Positions 1 to 6,661 of a DNA stretch of 9,219 bases are shown piece by piece (position 1 is the stretch's first letter; every line of letters begins with the position of its first letter). Source of the stretch: Ignavibacteria bacterium. Lineage in GTDB: Bacteria > Bacteroidota > Ignavibacteria > UBA10030 > SZUA-254. The stretch is taken from NCBI GenBank assembly GCA_005877655.1, contig VBOC01000254.1, positions 1 through 9,219 on the forward strand, given 5' to 3'. A program made the position numbers and the translations under genes. Under the pieces are notes generated by a model, which was not told the DNA's origin, made no database searches, and saw only the letters and a list, made by a program, of their open reading frames with translations.

Positions 1-453
1 CGATTGCTTCTGCACATCCTCGTGCGGCGTGTTCTTGCGGAAGATGACGAAATACGTCGATCTCTTCTTCCCCACCGGCAAACAGGGTCCGTGCCAGACG
101 GCTTTGTTTATGACCACAACCTCCCCGACGTTCACCCGAAACGCCTCTATGGCTCCCGGATCTTCTTCGCGTGCGACGGGCAAAATAAACGGTGCATCGA
201 TCGGGATGAGAATCTCCGGCGTCCGCAGGTGACGCTCGATTCCTGCAACCTGCCGCCCGGGTTGTTTGTAGACCGCGCAGATTCCGATCTCGGTTTCGCC
301 GTCGATCGAGTAATCAGCCAGGTCCGACCAGAAACGATAATCCGGTCCCTCGGATGTCGGCGTCCCCGCCGGGCGCGTCACGACGCGGCCGAACGGCGCA
401 AACGAGGCCGGCACAACGTGCTTCGCCTTCACCTTCCTTGCGGCATTTTTCAT
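1..453 (-). CDS. Ureidoglycolate lyase-like (AllA family) cupin, C-terminus cut by window edge
   Basis: The minus-strand frame is open from an ATG at 453 to the window edge and gives 151 residues with no stop. AllA-family enzymes are about 160 residues, so only a few C-terminal residues are probably missing. Seen in the sequence: an early ASFAPFGRV segment (16-24), an IERH motif (72-75) followed by ILIPIDAPFILPVA (81-94), and KAVWHGP (117-123) followed by STYFVIF (132-138) and NTPHEDVQ (141-148). These match the family pattern of an ERH motif, then a beta strand, then VWH and a final aromatic strand. Known family members cleave ureidoglycolate to glyoxylate and urea in purine/allantoin breakdown, in the cytoplasm. 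No signal peptide is seen. The ATG overlaps the TGA of the upstream glycosidase (ATGA), which points to translational coupling and supports this start. No other allantoin gene is visible, so the substrate may differ; the fold assignment is much firmer than the reaction. Confidence 0.75.
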   Translation of the reverse strand, partial: MKNAARKVKAKHVVPASFAPFGRVVTRPAGTPTSEGPDYRFWSDLADYSIDGETEIGICAVYKQPGRQVAGIERHLRTPEILIPIDAPFILPVAREEDPGAIEAFRVNVGEVVVINKAVWHGPCLPVGKKRSTYFVIFRKNTPHEDVQKQS

Positions 454-1886
454 TTCGGCACAAGCTTGAGAATGGAAATAGCTCCGCCGTCGAGTATCAA
501 TCCGCTGACGACGGTGGCCGGTCCGCCGTTGTCGATCTCCGTGAACGCGTGTCCGCTCCCCAGCTCATCGTACAGGACTCCGCCTCCCGCCAGCTTCTTG
601 GGCAGCGTGAGCGTGACCGTTTCCCGGCGCCGGTCCTCGAGAGTTCCGATCGGCTCATTTCCCGCCCGGCCGGGGATGCGGGTCTTCAACCATCCGACAA
701 TCACGACGCTGCCGTCCTCAATCTCAAACGTATGGACCTCACTGTCCGATCCAAGCGTGCGCCTGACGACAGTCTGCCGGTCGATGCACCGATACGACTG
801 CGAGAACATCCGGTTAAAAAACGTAATCGCCTTCTCCGCCGGTTTGGGCGTGTGATCGAGCCGCGCGACGCCGAGGAAGCGATTATTGACGTCCCCGATC
901 ACCGCCTCGCCGGGCTTGAGGTCCTTGATCCGGTACCAGGCGACGGCCGCGAGCCGTTCGGTGGAGAGGTCGAGCGTCAGGGCCTTGATCAGATGGACCG
1001 CCTGGTATTCGGCGGTATGTTCGTACGCGTACGTGCTCCAGGACCAGTCAGACACATAACCGTCCGGTTTCCGGAACGAGCTGTAGCCCACCTCGGCCAT
1101 CCAGATCGACTGGTTGCGGCCGAATCTCTTCACGATATCGTGAACGGTATTGACCTCGTCGACGATCGCTTCGATCGGAGTGGAATTCCATGTCTCGTAA
1201 TAATTGTGGATGTTGACGACGTCCACATACGGGCTGATGCCGTAGTCTTTAAAGAGCGCCTCCGTGAACCGGGTGTTGCCGGCGAGTCCGGCCAGCACCA
1301 CGATTGCGTCCGGATCGGCTTTCTTCACCGCCTGCGAACCGATTTTGGTCAATCGCGCAAGCTCTTCCGCGGTCCCCGACCAGAAGGCGCTGATATCGGG
1401 TTCATTCCACAATTCCCATGAGTGAATGCGGTCTTTGTAGCGGCCGACGATCGTAAGCACGAATGCTCCGAACGCTTCATAATCTTTTGGCGTATGGTTC
1501 CAGTAATTCGTCGAATCGCCCGTAGAATTCCAGCGGGGCGTGTAACAGATGTAGGGAATCAGCGTAATGCCGTATTCATCGACTGCCATCTTCACATAGT
1601 CGTCCCAGAACAGCCAATCGTATGCGCCCTTCTTTCCCTCGATCCCGTCCCAGCCGAACGCGATCCGCAGGAGCTTGATGCCCGAGCGTTTCAGAAGTTC
1701 CATGTCGCCGCGAATGATCGCCGGGGTCGTCGACTCTTCGGGATAGTCTTCGCAGAGGCCGATCGGCACGTGATGATAGGTATGGCCCGGCGGTCGCAGA
1801 AGATCGGCGTACGAGATCTTCGCTGACTGGGCGGAGAGCCGGGAAGAGGCGGACATGAGAGTAAGGAGAGATACGGCAAGCTTCAT
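450..1886 (-). CDS. Secreted clan GH-A glycoside hydrolase (GH39/GH5-like)
   Basis: A 478-residue protein with an N-terminal signal peptide: K2, a hydrophobic stretch at about 3-16, and a likely cleavage near LSAQ (17-20). It should be exported and hydrolyse a glycan outside the cytoplasm. The (beta/alpha)8 barrel of clan GH-A spans about residues 35-350. Visible hallmarks are LLRIAFGW (72-79) with a beta2 arginine R74, WELWNEPD (157-164) with acid/base candidate E162, NIHNYY (225-230), and IWMAEVGYSS (261-270) with nucleophile candidate E265. Residues about 375-478 look like the small beta-sandwich common in GH39/GH5-type enzymes. The frame is open upstream to an ATG at 2012, but those 42 extra residues are arginine-rich and would bury the signal peptide. 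The ATG at 1886 is preceded by AGGTCAGGT, so I chose 1886. The gene follows rbsD by 135 bp and overlaps the next gene by ATGA. Substrate cannot be read from the sequence; GH39 (xylosidase or iduronidase type) and GH5 remain open. Confidence 0.85.
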   Translation of the reverse strand: MKLAVSLLTLMSASSRLSAQSAKISYADLLRPPGHTYHHVPIGLCEDYPEESTTPAIIRGDMELLKRSGIKLLRIAFGWDGIEGKKGAYDWLFWDDYVKMAVDEYGITLIPYICYTPRWNSTGDSTNYWNHTPKDYEAFGAFVLTIVGRYKDRIHSWELWNEPDISAFWSGTAEELARLTKIGSQAVKKADPDAIVVLAGLAGNTRFTEALFKDYGISPYVDVVNIHNYYETWNSTPIEAIVDEVNTVHDIVKRFGRNQSIWMAEVGYSSFRKPDGYVSDWSWSTYAYEHTAEYQAVHLIKALTLDLSTERLAAVAWYRIKDLKPGEAVIGDVNNRFLGVARLDHTPKPAEKAITFFNRMFSQSYRCIDRQTVVRRTLGSDSEVHTFEIEDGSVVIVGWLKTRIPGRAGNEPIGTLEDRRRETVTLTLPKKLAGGGVLYDELGSGHAFTEIDNGGPATVVSGLILDGGAISILKLVPK

Positions 1887-1888
1887 AC

Positions 1889-1913
1889 CTGACCTGAACA
1901 GTTCTGATCTGAA
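1889..1913 (-). repeat. Imperfect 10-bp direct repeat upstream of the secreted glycosidase gene
   Basis: Reading the minus strand, TTCAGATCAG (1913-1904) is followed after 5 bp by TTCAGGTCAG (1898-1889), a 9/10 match with a 15-bp period ending two bases before the chosen ATG. The 9-bp palindrome GAACTGTTC (1904-1896) lies between and across the copies. The second copy also supplies part of the ribosome-binding region. The rest of the 135-bp gap (1887-2021) holds no convincing terminator or promoter. This could be a small operator or chance; it is short and unsupported by any second site in the window. Confidence 0.25.
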
Positions 1914-2021
1914 TCCGGCGAAGTCAATCCACAGGTTCGCGCGGTGCACCATTGGGCACGAGCTCTTTCGAATCCGGCCCCGCGGCCATTTTTGAATTAT
2001 CGAAGACGCCATGTCTGCGAT

Positions 2022-2426
2022 TCAGCCGAAAGTTACACCCGAAATAAGGATGACGTTCGCGTAAGGAGAAGCCTCTCCGGTACGGACGAAGGCGATAGTG
2101 CCGTTGCCCCCCGCGATCCGCTTGAATTCGGCATGCGAGACCTTGCGGGTCCCGATTCCCTTCAGGAGCCGCGCCAGCCCCGCAAATGTTTTCTTGTTGG
2201 CGTTCGCCATCTCCCGCGCAATAATCGCCCGCTCGACGTGCAGCTCGGTGAGAACGACGCCGACCGTCTCAAGAAAACCGGGAATGTTCGGCGCCAGAGC
2301 AAGGTCCACCACTTCCCGATGCCGGGGGATCGGAAGCCCGCTGTCGCAAATGACGAGCTTGTCCAGGTGCCCCATCGAGGCGATGACGGTGGAAAGGTGC
2401 GAATTAAGCGTGCCGATTTTTTTCAT
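2022..2426 (-). CDS. rbsD: D-ribose pyranase RbsD
   Basis: A 134-residue cytoplasmic protein (E. coli RbsD is 139). It catalyses interconversion of beta-pyranose and beta-furanose ribose so that ribokinase receives the furanose form. Seen: MKKIGTLNSHLS at the start, the family histidine at H20 in SMGHLDK, D28 in VICDSGLPIP, VGVV (55-58), AIIARE (67-72), and the C-terminal SPYANVIL (120-127) that supplies sugar-binding Y122 and N124. The related FucU family is less likely because the N-terminus and H20 context are of the RbsD kind. A longer open frame starts at 2465, but its 13 extra residues lie outside family length and inside rbsK, so the ATG at 2426 is the better start. The gene overlaps the 3' end of rbsK by 23 bp, implying translational coupling. 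All family key residues that I can place are present. Confidence 0.95.
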   Translation of the reverse strand: MKKIGTLNSHLSTVIASMGHLDKLVICDSGLPIPRHREVVDLALAPNIPGFLETVGVVLTELHVERAIIAREMANANKKTFAGLARLLKGIGTRKVSHAEFKRIAGGNGTIAFVRTGEASPYANVILISGVTFG

Positions 2427-3375
2427 GGGATGCCCATCGATTGATTGGGGAGCCGGGGCGCGCAAGAAATCTGTTCATCTCCTTCATGGTCGGCATGGAG
2501 CTCTGCGCCCCCATCCGAGTCACGGAGAAGGCCGCGACCGCATTGGCGAATTCGATCGCAGAGTCGATTGCACTTCCGTTCGACAACGAATAGACGAGCG
2601 CCCCGTTGAAGGCATCGCCCGCAGCGGTCGTGTCGAGGGCTTTGACTCGCAGGGCCGGAAAAAACCTCTTGCGGTCCGGAGTGACCAGCAGGCAGCCCCG
2701 CCGCCCCATGGTCACGATGACACTCCCGACCCCGGCGGCCAGGAGCTTCTGTGCGGCTTGCTCCGCGGAAGCGGCATGGTGCACCGGGAGGCCGGTCAGT
2801 ATTTCCGCCTCTGTTTCGTTGGGCGTCAGAACGTCGACGTATCTGAGCAGCGACTTCGGCAGGGGCCGGGCAGGGGCCGGATTCAGCACAACCAGATGCG
2901 AGTGCCGTTTCGCAAGACGGGCGGAATCTACGATCGTTTCGAGGGGGATCTCCAGCTGGAGAAGCGTGATGGAGGCCCGGGCGAAGATGCCCCGCCTCCG
3001 CCTTATATCGGCAGGCGTGAGTTTCATATTGCTCCCCGAAACGACGATAATTTGATTCTGGCCCCCGCCGTCCACCGCGATAAGAGCCGCCCCCGTCGGA
3101 GCGTGCCTGTCGACCAGCAGGTGCCGCAGGTCGACGCCGTCGTGTCCCATGCTAGCGGCCATTTTATCGCGGAAGATGTCGCTTCCCATCTTTCCGATGA
3201 AGTAGGTCCGCCCCCCGAGCTTCGCGCAGCAGACCGCCTGGTTCGCGCCCTTCCCGCCGGGAAACATTCCGAGCGTCCCGCCGAACACCGTTTCACCGGG
3301 CCGGGGAAACTTCCGCGTGGTCGCAACCAGATCCATATTGGCGCTGCCTATCACAAGTATTCCGCTCCGGGGCAT
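2404..3375 (-). CDS. rbsK: Ribokinase RbsK (PfkB family)
   Basis: A 323-residue PfkB-family kinase that phosphorylates D-ribose to ribose 5-phosphate with ATP in the cytoplasm, feeding the pentose phosphate pathway. Seen: VIGSANMDLV (8-17), the first PfkB signature PGGKGANQA (39-47), NPAPARPLP (165-173), TPNETEAE (184-191), an ATP-site VTMGRRG (221-227), and the second signature DTTAAGDAFNGAL (248-260) with catalytic base D254. Length and motif spacing match RbsK. Pairing with rbsD strongly favours ribose over other PfkB substrates. The start is the ATG at 3375, 12 bp after the restored stop of the upstream glycosidase; I see no strong Shine-Dalgarno sequence, consistent with coupling to that gene. 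The 3' end overlaps rbsD by 23 bp. A perfect 11-bp tandem duplication lies inside the gene (2858-2879) without disturbing the frame. Confidence 0.96.
   Translation of the reverse strand: MPRSGILVIGSANMDLVATTRKFPRPGETVFGGTLGMFPGGKGANQAVCCAKLGGRTYFIGKMGSDIFRDKMAASMGHDGVDLRHLLVDRHAPTGAALIAVDGGGQNQIIVVSGSNMKLTPADIRRRRGIFARASITLLQLEIPLETIVDSARLAKRHSHLVVLNPAPARPLPKSLLRYVDVLTPNETEAEILTGLPVHHAASAEQAAQKLLAAGVGSVIVTMGRRGCLLVTPDRKRFFPALRVKALDTTAAGDAFNGALVYSLSNGSAIDSAIEFANAVAAFSVTRMGAQSSMPTMKEMNRFLARPGSPINRWASHEKNRHA
2858..2879. repeat. Perfect 11-bp tandem duplication inside rbsK
   Basis: GGCAGGGGCCG occurs twice back to back on the plus strand. It encodes the NPAPARPLP stretch of RbsK, whose length agrees with the family, so the duplication does not appear to be a recent insertion; an 11-bp insertion would have shifted the frame. 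It is most likely a consequence of GC-rich codons for Pro, Ala and Arg. Confidence 0.6.
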
Positions 3376-3387
3376 GGCGCGTTTGGG

Positions 3388-3606
3388 TCAAAGCGAAAGT
3401 GTGTATCGATGTTCGTGCGTCAACAACGGGGCCGAAAGAAGCCCCGACGGTTTTTGCACGGCTTCCAGCATGTTAATCAGCGTGTTGGTCACCCGGATTT
3501 CGACGGCATTTATTCCCTTGCGCAGAAATCGCGATACGTCAACCCGGTAGGGATGCCACGGCCTCACGACCGGCGCGCCCCCGTTGACGATGATTTCCGC
3601 GACGTC
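3388..3606 (-). pseudogene. C-terminal remainder of the GH106-like gene, cut off by an in-frame TAA
   Basis: Directly after the TAA at 3609-3607, in the same frame, 72 sense codons run to a TGA at 3390-3388. The translation continues the interrupted galactose-binding-like beta-sandwich: EIIVNGG (4-10), PWHPYRVDVSRFL (16-28), GINAVEIRVTNT (31-42), and a SGLLSAP tail (54-60). The order 'NG ... PY.vDvt..L ... G.N.i.i.v.nt ... SGLL' is the usual ending of GH2/GH106-type sugar-binding modules. The stretch contains no credible start for separate translation; the only in-frame ATG is late, at residue 46. It ends 12 bp before rbsK, matching the tight spacing elsewhere in the array. The stretch is therefore either lost protein, restored by readthrough, or intact with an error in the sequence. 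Confidence 0.85.
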
Positions 3607-6600
3607 TTACCCGCAGTCGACCTCGAGGCTCACTCTGCCCTCGAGATACTTTTCCGGAACCTTGAAATCCATGCGGTAGATCCCCGTGCCGGAATAAAAC
3701 GGATAGCCCTGCGCCGTCCATCCCCCGGCCTTGATCCGCCGGACGCGTTCGATGATTGACCGCCGGCCCCGGACCTCCTCGACTGAGAAATCGCCGACGA
3801 TCTTCAGAAGGTCGAGGATGCCGTCGGTGCGGCGTGCGGCGACCAGGCGCACGGCGATGACGTTCCGGCCGGTCCGGACCAGCGGCTGAATGTCGATCTC
3901 CCTGATCTCGGCGTCCAGCTTGCTTCGCTTTCCGCCCCCTTCGGCGGGCTCCCCGTTGACGAAGAGCCGGTATTCCCTTCCGCTGAAGCCGTCGATGAGG
4001 ACCCGGGTGTTCCGCGGGACCGTCTTGGCATCGAACGAGGTGCGATACCAGATCGCGACCGGGTATACAGGATCGTCGCGTTCCTGGGGCAACTGCGTTT
4101 CCCATGCGCCGTTCGTCACGTCAAGCCATCCGCTATCGTCGAAATCGTTTTGTGTGCATCGAACGTCCGGGCCTTCGTCCATCTTCATCTTCCAGTTGCC
4201 GATCGCCAGCACATTGTCATCTTCGATCGCAAACGAAAACTCCCTGCCGGGGCGCAGCGGGGGAAGCGGCCGCTTCGCGTTCACCCCGACGCGACGCAGC
4301 CCGGCGTTCGTGGATACGGTCGCCGACACGCGCTTCCGCGACGCGGAAGTGCCGACAATCCTCCTGCCGTCGAAATGCTCGACACGAAGCGTCGATTCGG
4401 CAATATGCGGCCGTTTGATCGGTCCGTTCAGGACGACGACGTGCGACTGGACCCCGGCGAAATCGAGAGCAAGATGCAGGCGGCCGTTTTTCACACGGAA
4501 AACCTGGATCGGAGACGTCTCCCCGCTGGCCGGGTCCCACAGCTCGGGGATCCCCGCGCGCTGGAATGAAATGTCGACGGTTCCTTTCCCGCCCCGGTTG
4601 GTATTGACGAAAAAGTAAACGTCTTGTCCGTCCTTGATCCGATGGAGGTAGAAGACATCCTCATCGGCCACGGTCACATCCGGGGGACAGCAGGCGTTCA
4701 GAAGGCCCTTTCCGTGAAAGAGGTGGACGCCGCCGCGCGTATTTCGATGGAGGACCTTCAATTTCGGCGAGGTCCCGTCTTCGAATTCCTCCAGCAACGT
4801 TACCGGGCTGACTCCGAAGAGCCTGCGGACATCTGCCGCCGCCCCGGGAGCCCCGGTCTCGAGAAATTCAACCGGCAAGAGCGCATCGGCGATGATCGTC
4901 CCTCCGGATCTCACGAATTTCCGCATCGCTTCGAACGAGGTTTTCTTGATGTGAGTGACCGGCGGGAGGAGCAGGATCGAATACTCCTCGTCCCGGATGT
5001 TGATTTTGCCGTTGCCGACGCGGGCCGAGGAAAGCGTCTCCTCGTCCACGTAGTCGAAGTCATAGTGAAGCCGCAGGAGGGCGTCGGTGAGATAATTGAA
5101 TTCCGACTCGATCAGGTTCCCGACCGGAGTCCGGTGCTGGGGGACGTAATTTGTCCAAATGCTCGAGAGCGGATACAGCATCAGGATGCGCGCCACGTGC
5201 CTGCCCCCGGAGAGGAGGTGGCTGATGCGGGTCATGTATCCGGTGAACGCCTCGTAGTGTTTCCACCATGGGTGGTGATAGAATTGCGACGGGGGCCAAT
5301 CGCGTTTCCGCTCCCCCTCGATGGAGTAATGATAGCCGTGATTGTTGAAAAGATTCACGCCCAGGACATATTCCCAGTCGGCGATCCACTTCATGCGCTC
5401 CATCGTGCAGTCCCAGTACGTGCCGCCCATTGATTCACACAGGACTCTCGTGCTGCCGAAGTGGTGTGCGGCGGAGCTGCCGATCTTCATCGCGACATGC
5501 TGGTCCGGCTCCTTTTCCGTCCCGATTTTTGGATAAAGGTGGTCGACGCCGATCAGATGCATGTGCCTGAGGTGGTGGAAGAGATTTCCCTCGCACCGTG
5601 CGTGGAGCCGGATCCATTCTTCAAACAAAAGGTGCCCGGTAAAGATCACGCCGTTCTCGTCGCACCAGTCGCGGATTTGCCGGTAATACGTCTCCGAGTA
5701 TTGCTCCGAGAGCGTCCTCCAGAAATCGTAACGGATTCGCGCCGTCTCCGGGCCCATCGGCGCGTAGAGCGCCGGGAGATGGGGCCTCAGATCATACCCG
5801 CGCCGCTTGCGGAAGATCTTGAACATCTGCTTCGACCAGGGGATCGCATAGTTGTCCACCCCGACCTGGTAATAATGCATTGCCGGTTCGTCGGTGAAAA
5901 ATCCGGGGACGACGGAACCGAATTCCGTTCCGACGGCCCTCTTGTATTGTTCGTGCGTAATCTCCAGGAATCTTCTGGTCGATTCCGGATTCAGAGCGTC
6001 GATGTAGTAGGGGACTTCCTTCTCGAGAAAATAGAGCAGCCGCCATTTTCCGGGGGGCGCTTCCCATGGGAGCACTTTCTCGAAAGAAAGATTCTGCGTA
6101 AGATCGATGGGGTTCTTGATGCCGTTCTGGTACTCTTCCTCCGTGCATCCGAATGCGGCGACCGGGTGGGAGTCGCCGGTGTTGACATACCGGCTGTCCG
6201 TGGCTTCAAGAAAGGTGAAGAGGGGGCCGTCGATCTTGAGCGCGACCAGTTCGAGATAGCGCTGCGCCAGGTGCGGATACTTCTTCAACACGTTGCGCTC
6301 CGCGGTGCCGCTCGGCCAGTTCATCTCGTCGTACACCCAGGTGTCGATTCCGATCTCTTTCGCCTTCCGGACGGCAAACGCAACCTTCCGGAACCACTCG
6401 TCGGAAACGTACGGGACCTTGAGCCCGAACCGCCCGTGGATGAACACGCCCGGGATCCCCTTGCTCCGGTACTCGCGCAGCTGCCATTCCAGCTCTTGTT
6501 CCTCGAGTTCTCCGTTCCAGAACCAGAAGGGCAGAATGCCCATGGCTGTCGGCGGATGCCTGAAGCTCTCCCGTGTCAGGGGTTCGCCGCTGAGCAGCGA

Positions 6601-6615
6601 TTTCGAAAAAGCCAT
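3607..6615 (-). CDS. GH106-type (alpha-L-rhamnosidase-like) glycoside hydrolase with premature in-frame stop
   Basis: A 1002-residue product up to the TAA, 1074 residues plus the stop position if read through to 3388. The N-terminus has no signal peptide, so the enzyme is likely cytoplasmic. Family features seen: GILPFWFWNGEL (26-37), GVFIHGRFGL (56-65), WVYDEMNWPSGTAE (93-106), GFFTDEPAM (238-246), IFTGHLLFEEW (324-334), VLCESMGG (391-398) and NLFNNHGYHYS (421-431). These are typical of the GH106 barrel; acidic candidates are E97, E243 and E394, but I cannot assign acid and base with certainty. Residues about 470-610 resemble the class-I-amidotransferase-like domain found after such barrels. 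Two beta-sandwich modules follow: about 845-945 with VLIDGFSGREYRLFVNGE (872-889), and about 965 onward, interrupted by the stop after EVDCG. Known GH106 enzymes remove alpha-L-rhamnose; the substrate here is unproven. The ATG at 6615 has AAGGTG 7 bp upstream. The gene lies 46 bp after the PorV-like gene. Confidence 0.82.
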   Translation of the reverse strand: MAFSKSLLSGEPLTRESFRHPPTAMGILPFWFWNGELEEQELEWQLREYRSKGIPGVFIHGRFGLKVPYVSDEWFRKVAFAVRKAKEIGIDTWVYDEMNWPSGTAERNVLKKYPHLAQRYLELVALKIDGPLFTFLEATDSRYVNTGDSHPVAAFGCTEEEYQNGIKNPIDLTQNLSFEKVLPWEAPPGKWRLLYFLEKEVPYYIDALNPESTRRFLEITHEQYKRAVGTEFGSVVPGFFTDEPAMHYYQVGVDNYAIPWSKQMFKIFRKRRGYDLRPHLPALYAPMGPETARIRYDFWRTLSEQYSETYYRQIRDWCDENGVIFTGHLLFEEWIRLHARCEGNLFHHLRHMHLIGVDHLYPKIGTEKEPDQHVAMKIGSSAAHHFGSTRVLCESMGGTYWDCTMERMKWIADWEYVLGVNLFNNHGYHYSIEGERKRDWPPSQFYHHPWWKHYEAFTGYMTRISHLLSGGRHVARILMLYPLSSIWTNYVPQHRTPVGNLIESEFNYLTDALLRLHYDFDYVDEETLSSARVGNGKINIRDEEYSILLLPPVTHIKKTSFEAMRKFVRSGGTIIADALLPVEFLETGAPGAAADVRRLFGVSPVTLLEEFEDGTSPKLKVLHRNTRGGVHLFHGKGLLNACCPPDVTVADEDVFYLHRIKDGQDVYFFVNTNRGGKGTVDISFQRAGIPELWDPASGETSPIQVFRVKNGRLHLALDFAGVQSHVVVLNGPIKRPHIAESTLRVEHFDGRRIVGTSASRKRVSATVSTNAGLRRVGVNAKRPLPPLRPGREFSFAIEDDNVLAIGNWKMKMDEGPDVRCTQNDFDDSGWLDVTNGAWETQLPQERDDPVYPVAIWYRTSFDAKTVPRNTRVLIDGFSGREYRLFVNGEPAEGGGKRSKLDAEIREIDIQPLVRTGRNVIAVRLVAARRTDGILDLLKIVGDFSVEEVRGRRSIIERVRRIKAGGWTAQGYPFYSGTGIYRMDFKVPEKYLEGRVSLEVDCG

Positions 6616-6622
6616 CGTTTAA

Positions 6623-6628
6623 CACCTT
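6623..6628 (-). promoter_or_regulatory. Ribosome-binding site of the GH106-like gene
   Basis: AAGGTG on the minus strand ends 7 bp before the ATG at 6615. It is one of the clearest Shine-Dalgarno-like sites in the window and fixes the start of a protein without a signal peptide. It lies in the 46-bp gap after the PorV-like gene, where no terminator hairpin is evident. Confidence 0.55.
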
Positions 6629-6661
6629 GCCGATATCATGCCAACACGAGCCGGGCCGCCG

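Noticed and set aside
354..1421. Plus-strand open frame (355 codons) opposite the secreted glycosidase
   Set aside because: It is antisense to the catalytic barrel with its WNEP and AEVG motifs and has no supporting start signal.
1899..1927. Possible promoter: TTGACT (1927-1922, minus strand) with a 17-bp spacer
   Set aside because: The hexamer at the -10 position is GAACTG, far from TATAAT, and does not fit the Bacteroidota TAnnTTTG type either.
1972..1985. Small inverted repeat GGCC-GCGG-GGCC in the gap after rbsD, considered as a terminator
   Set aside because: The stem is only 4 bp and no T-tract follows on the minus strand.
1887..2012. Longer start of the secreted glycosidase at 2012
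   Set aside because: The added 42 residues are arginine-rich, lack a ribosome-binding site, and would place the signal peptide inside the protein.
2427..2465. Longer RbsD start at 2465
   Set aside because: It adds 13 residues absent from the family; the ATG at 2426 gives the canonical MKK start and places the catalytic histidine at position 20.
2098..3759. Long plus-strand open frame (553 codons) opposite rbsD, rbsK and the end of the GH106-like gene
   Set aside because: It lies antisense to genes with clear family motifs, is rich in Arg, Pro and Gly, has no recognisable domain, and crosses several real gene ends. It is a GC-rich shadow frame.
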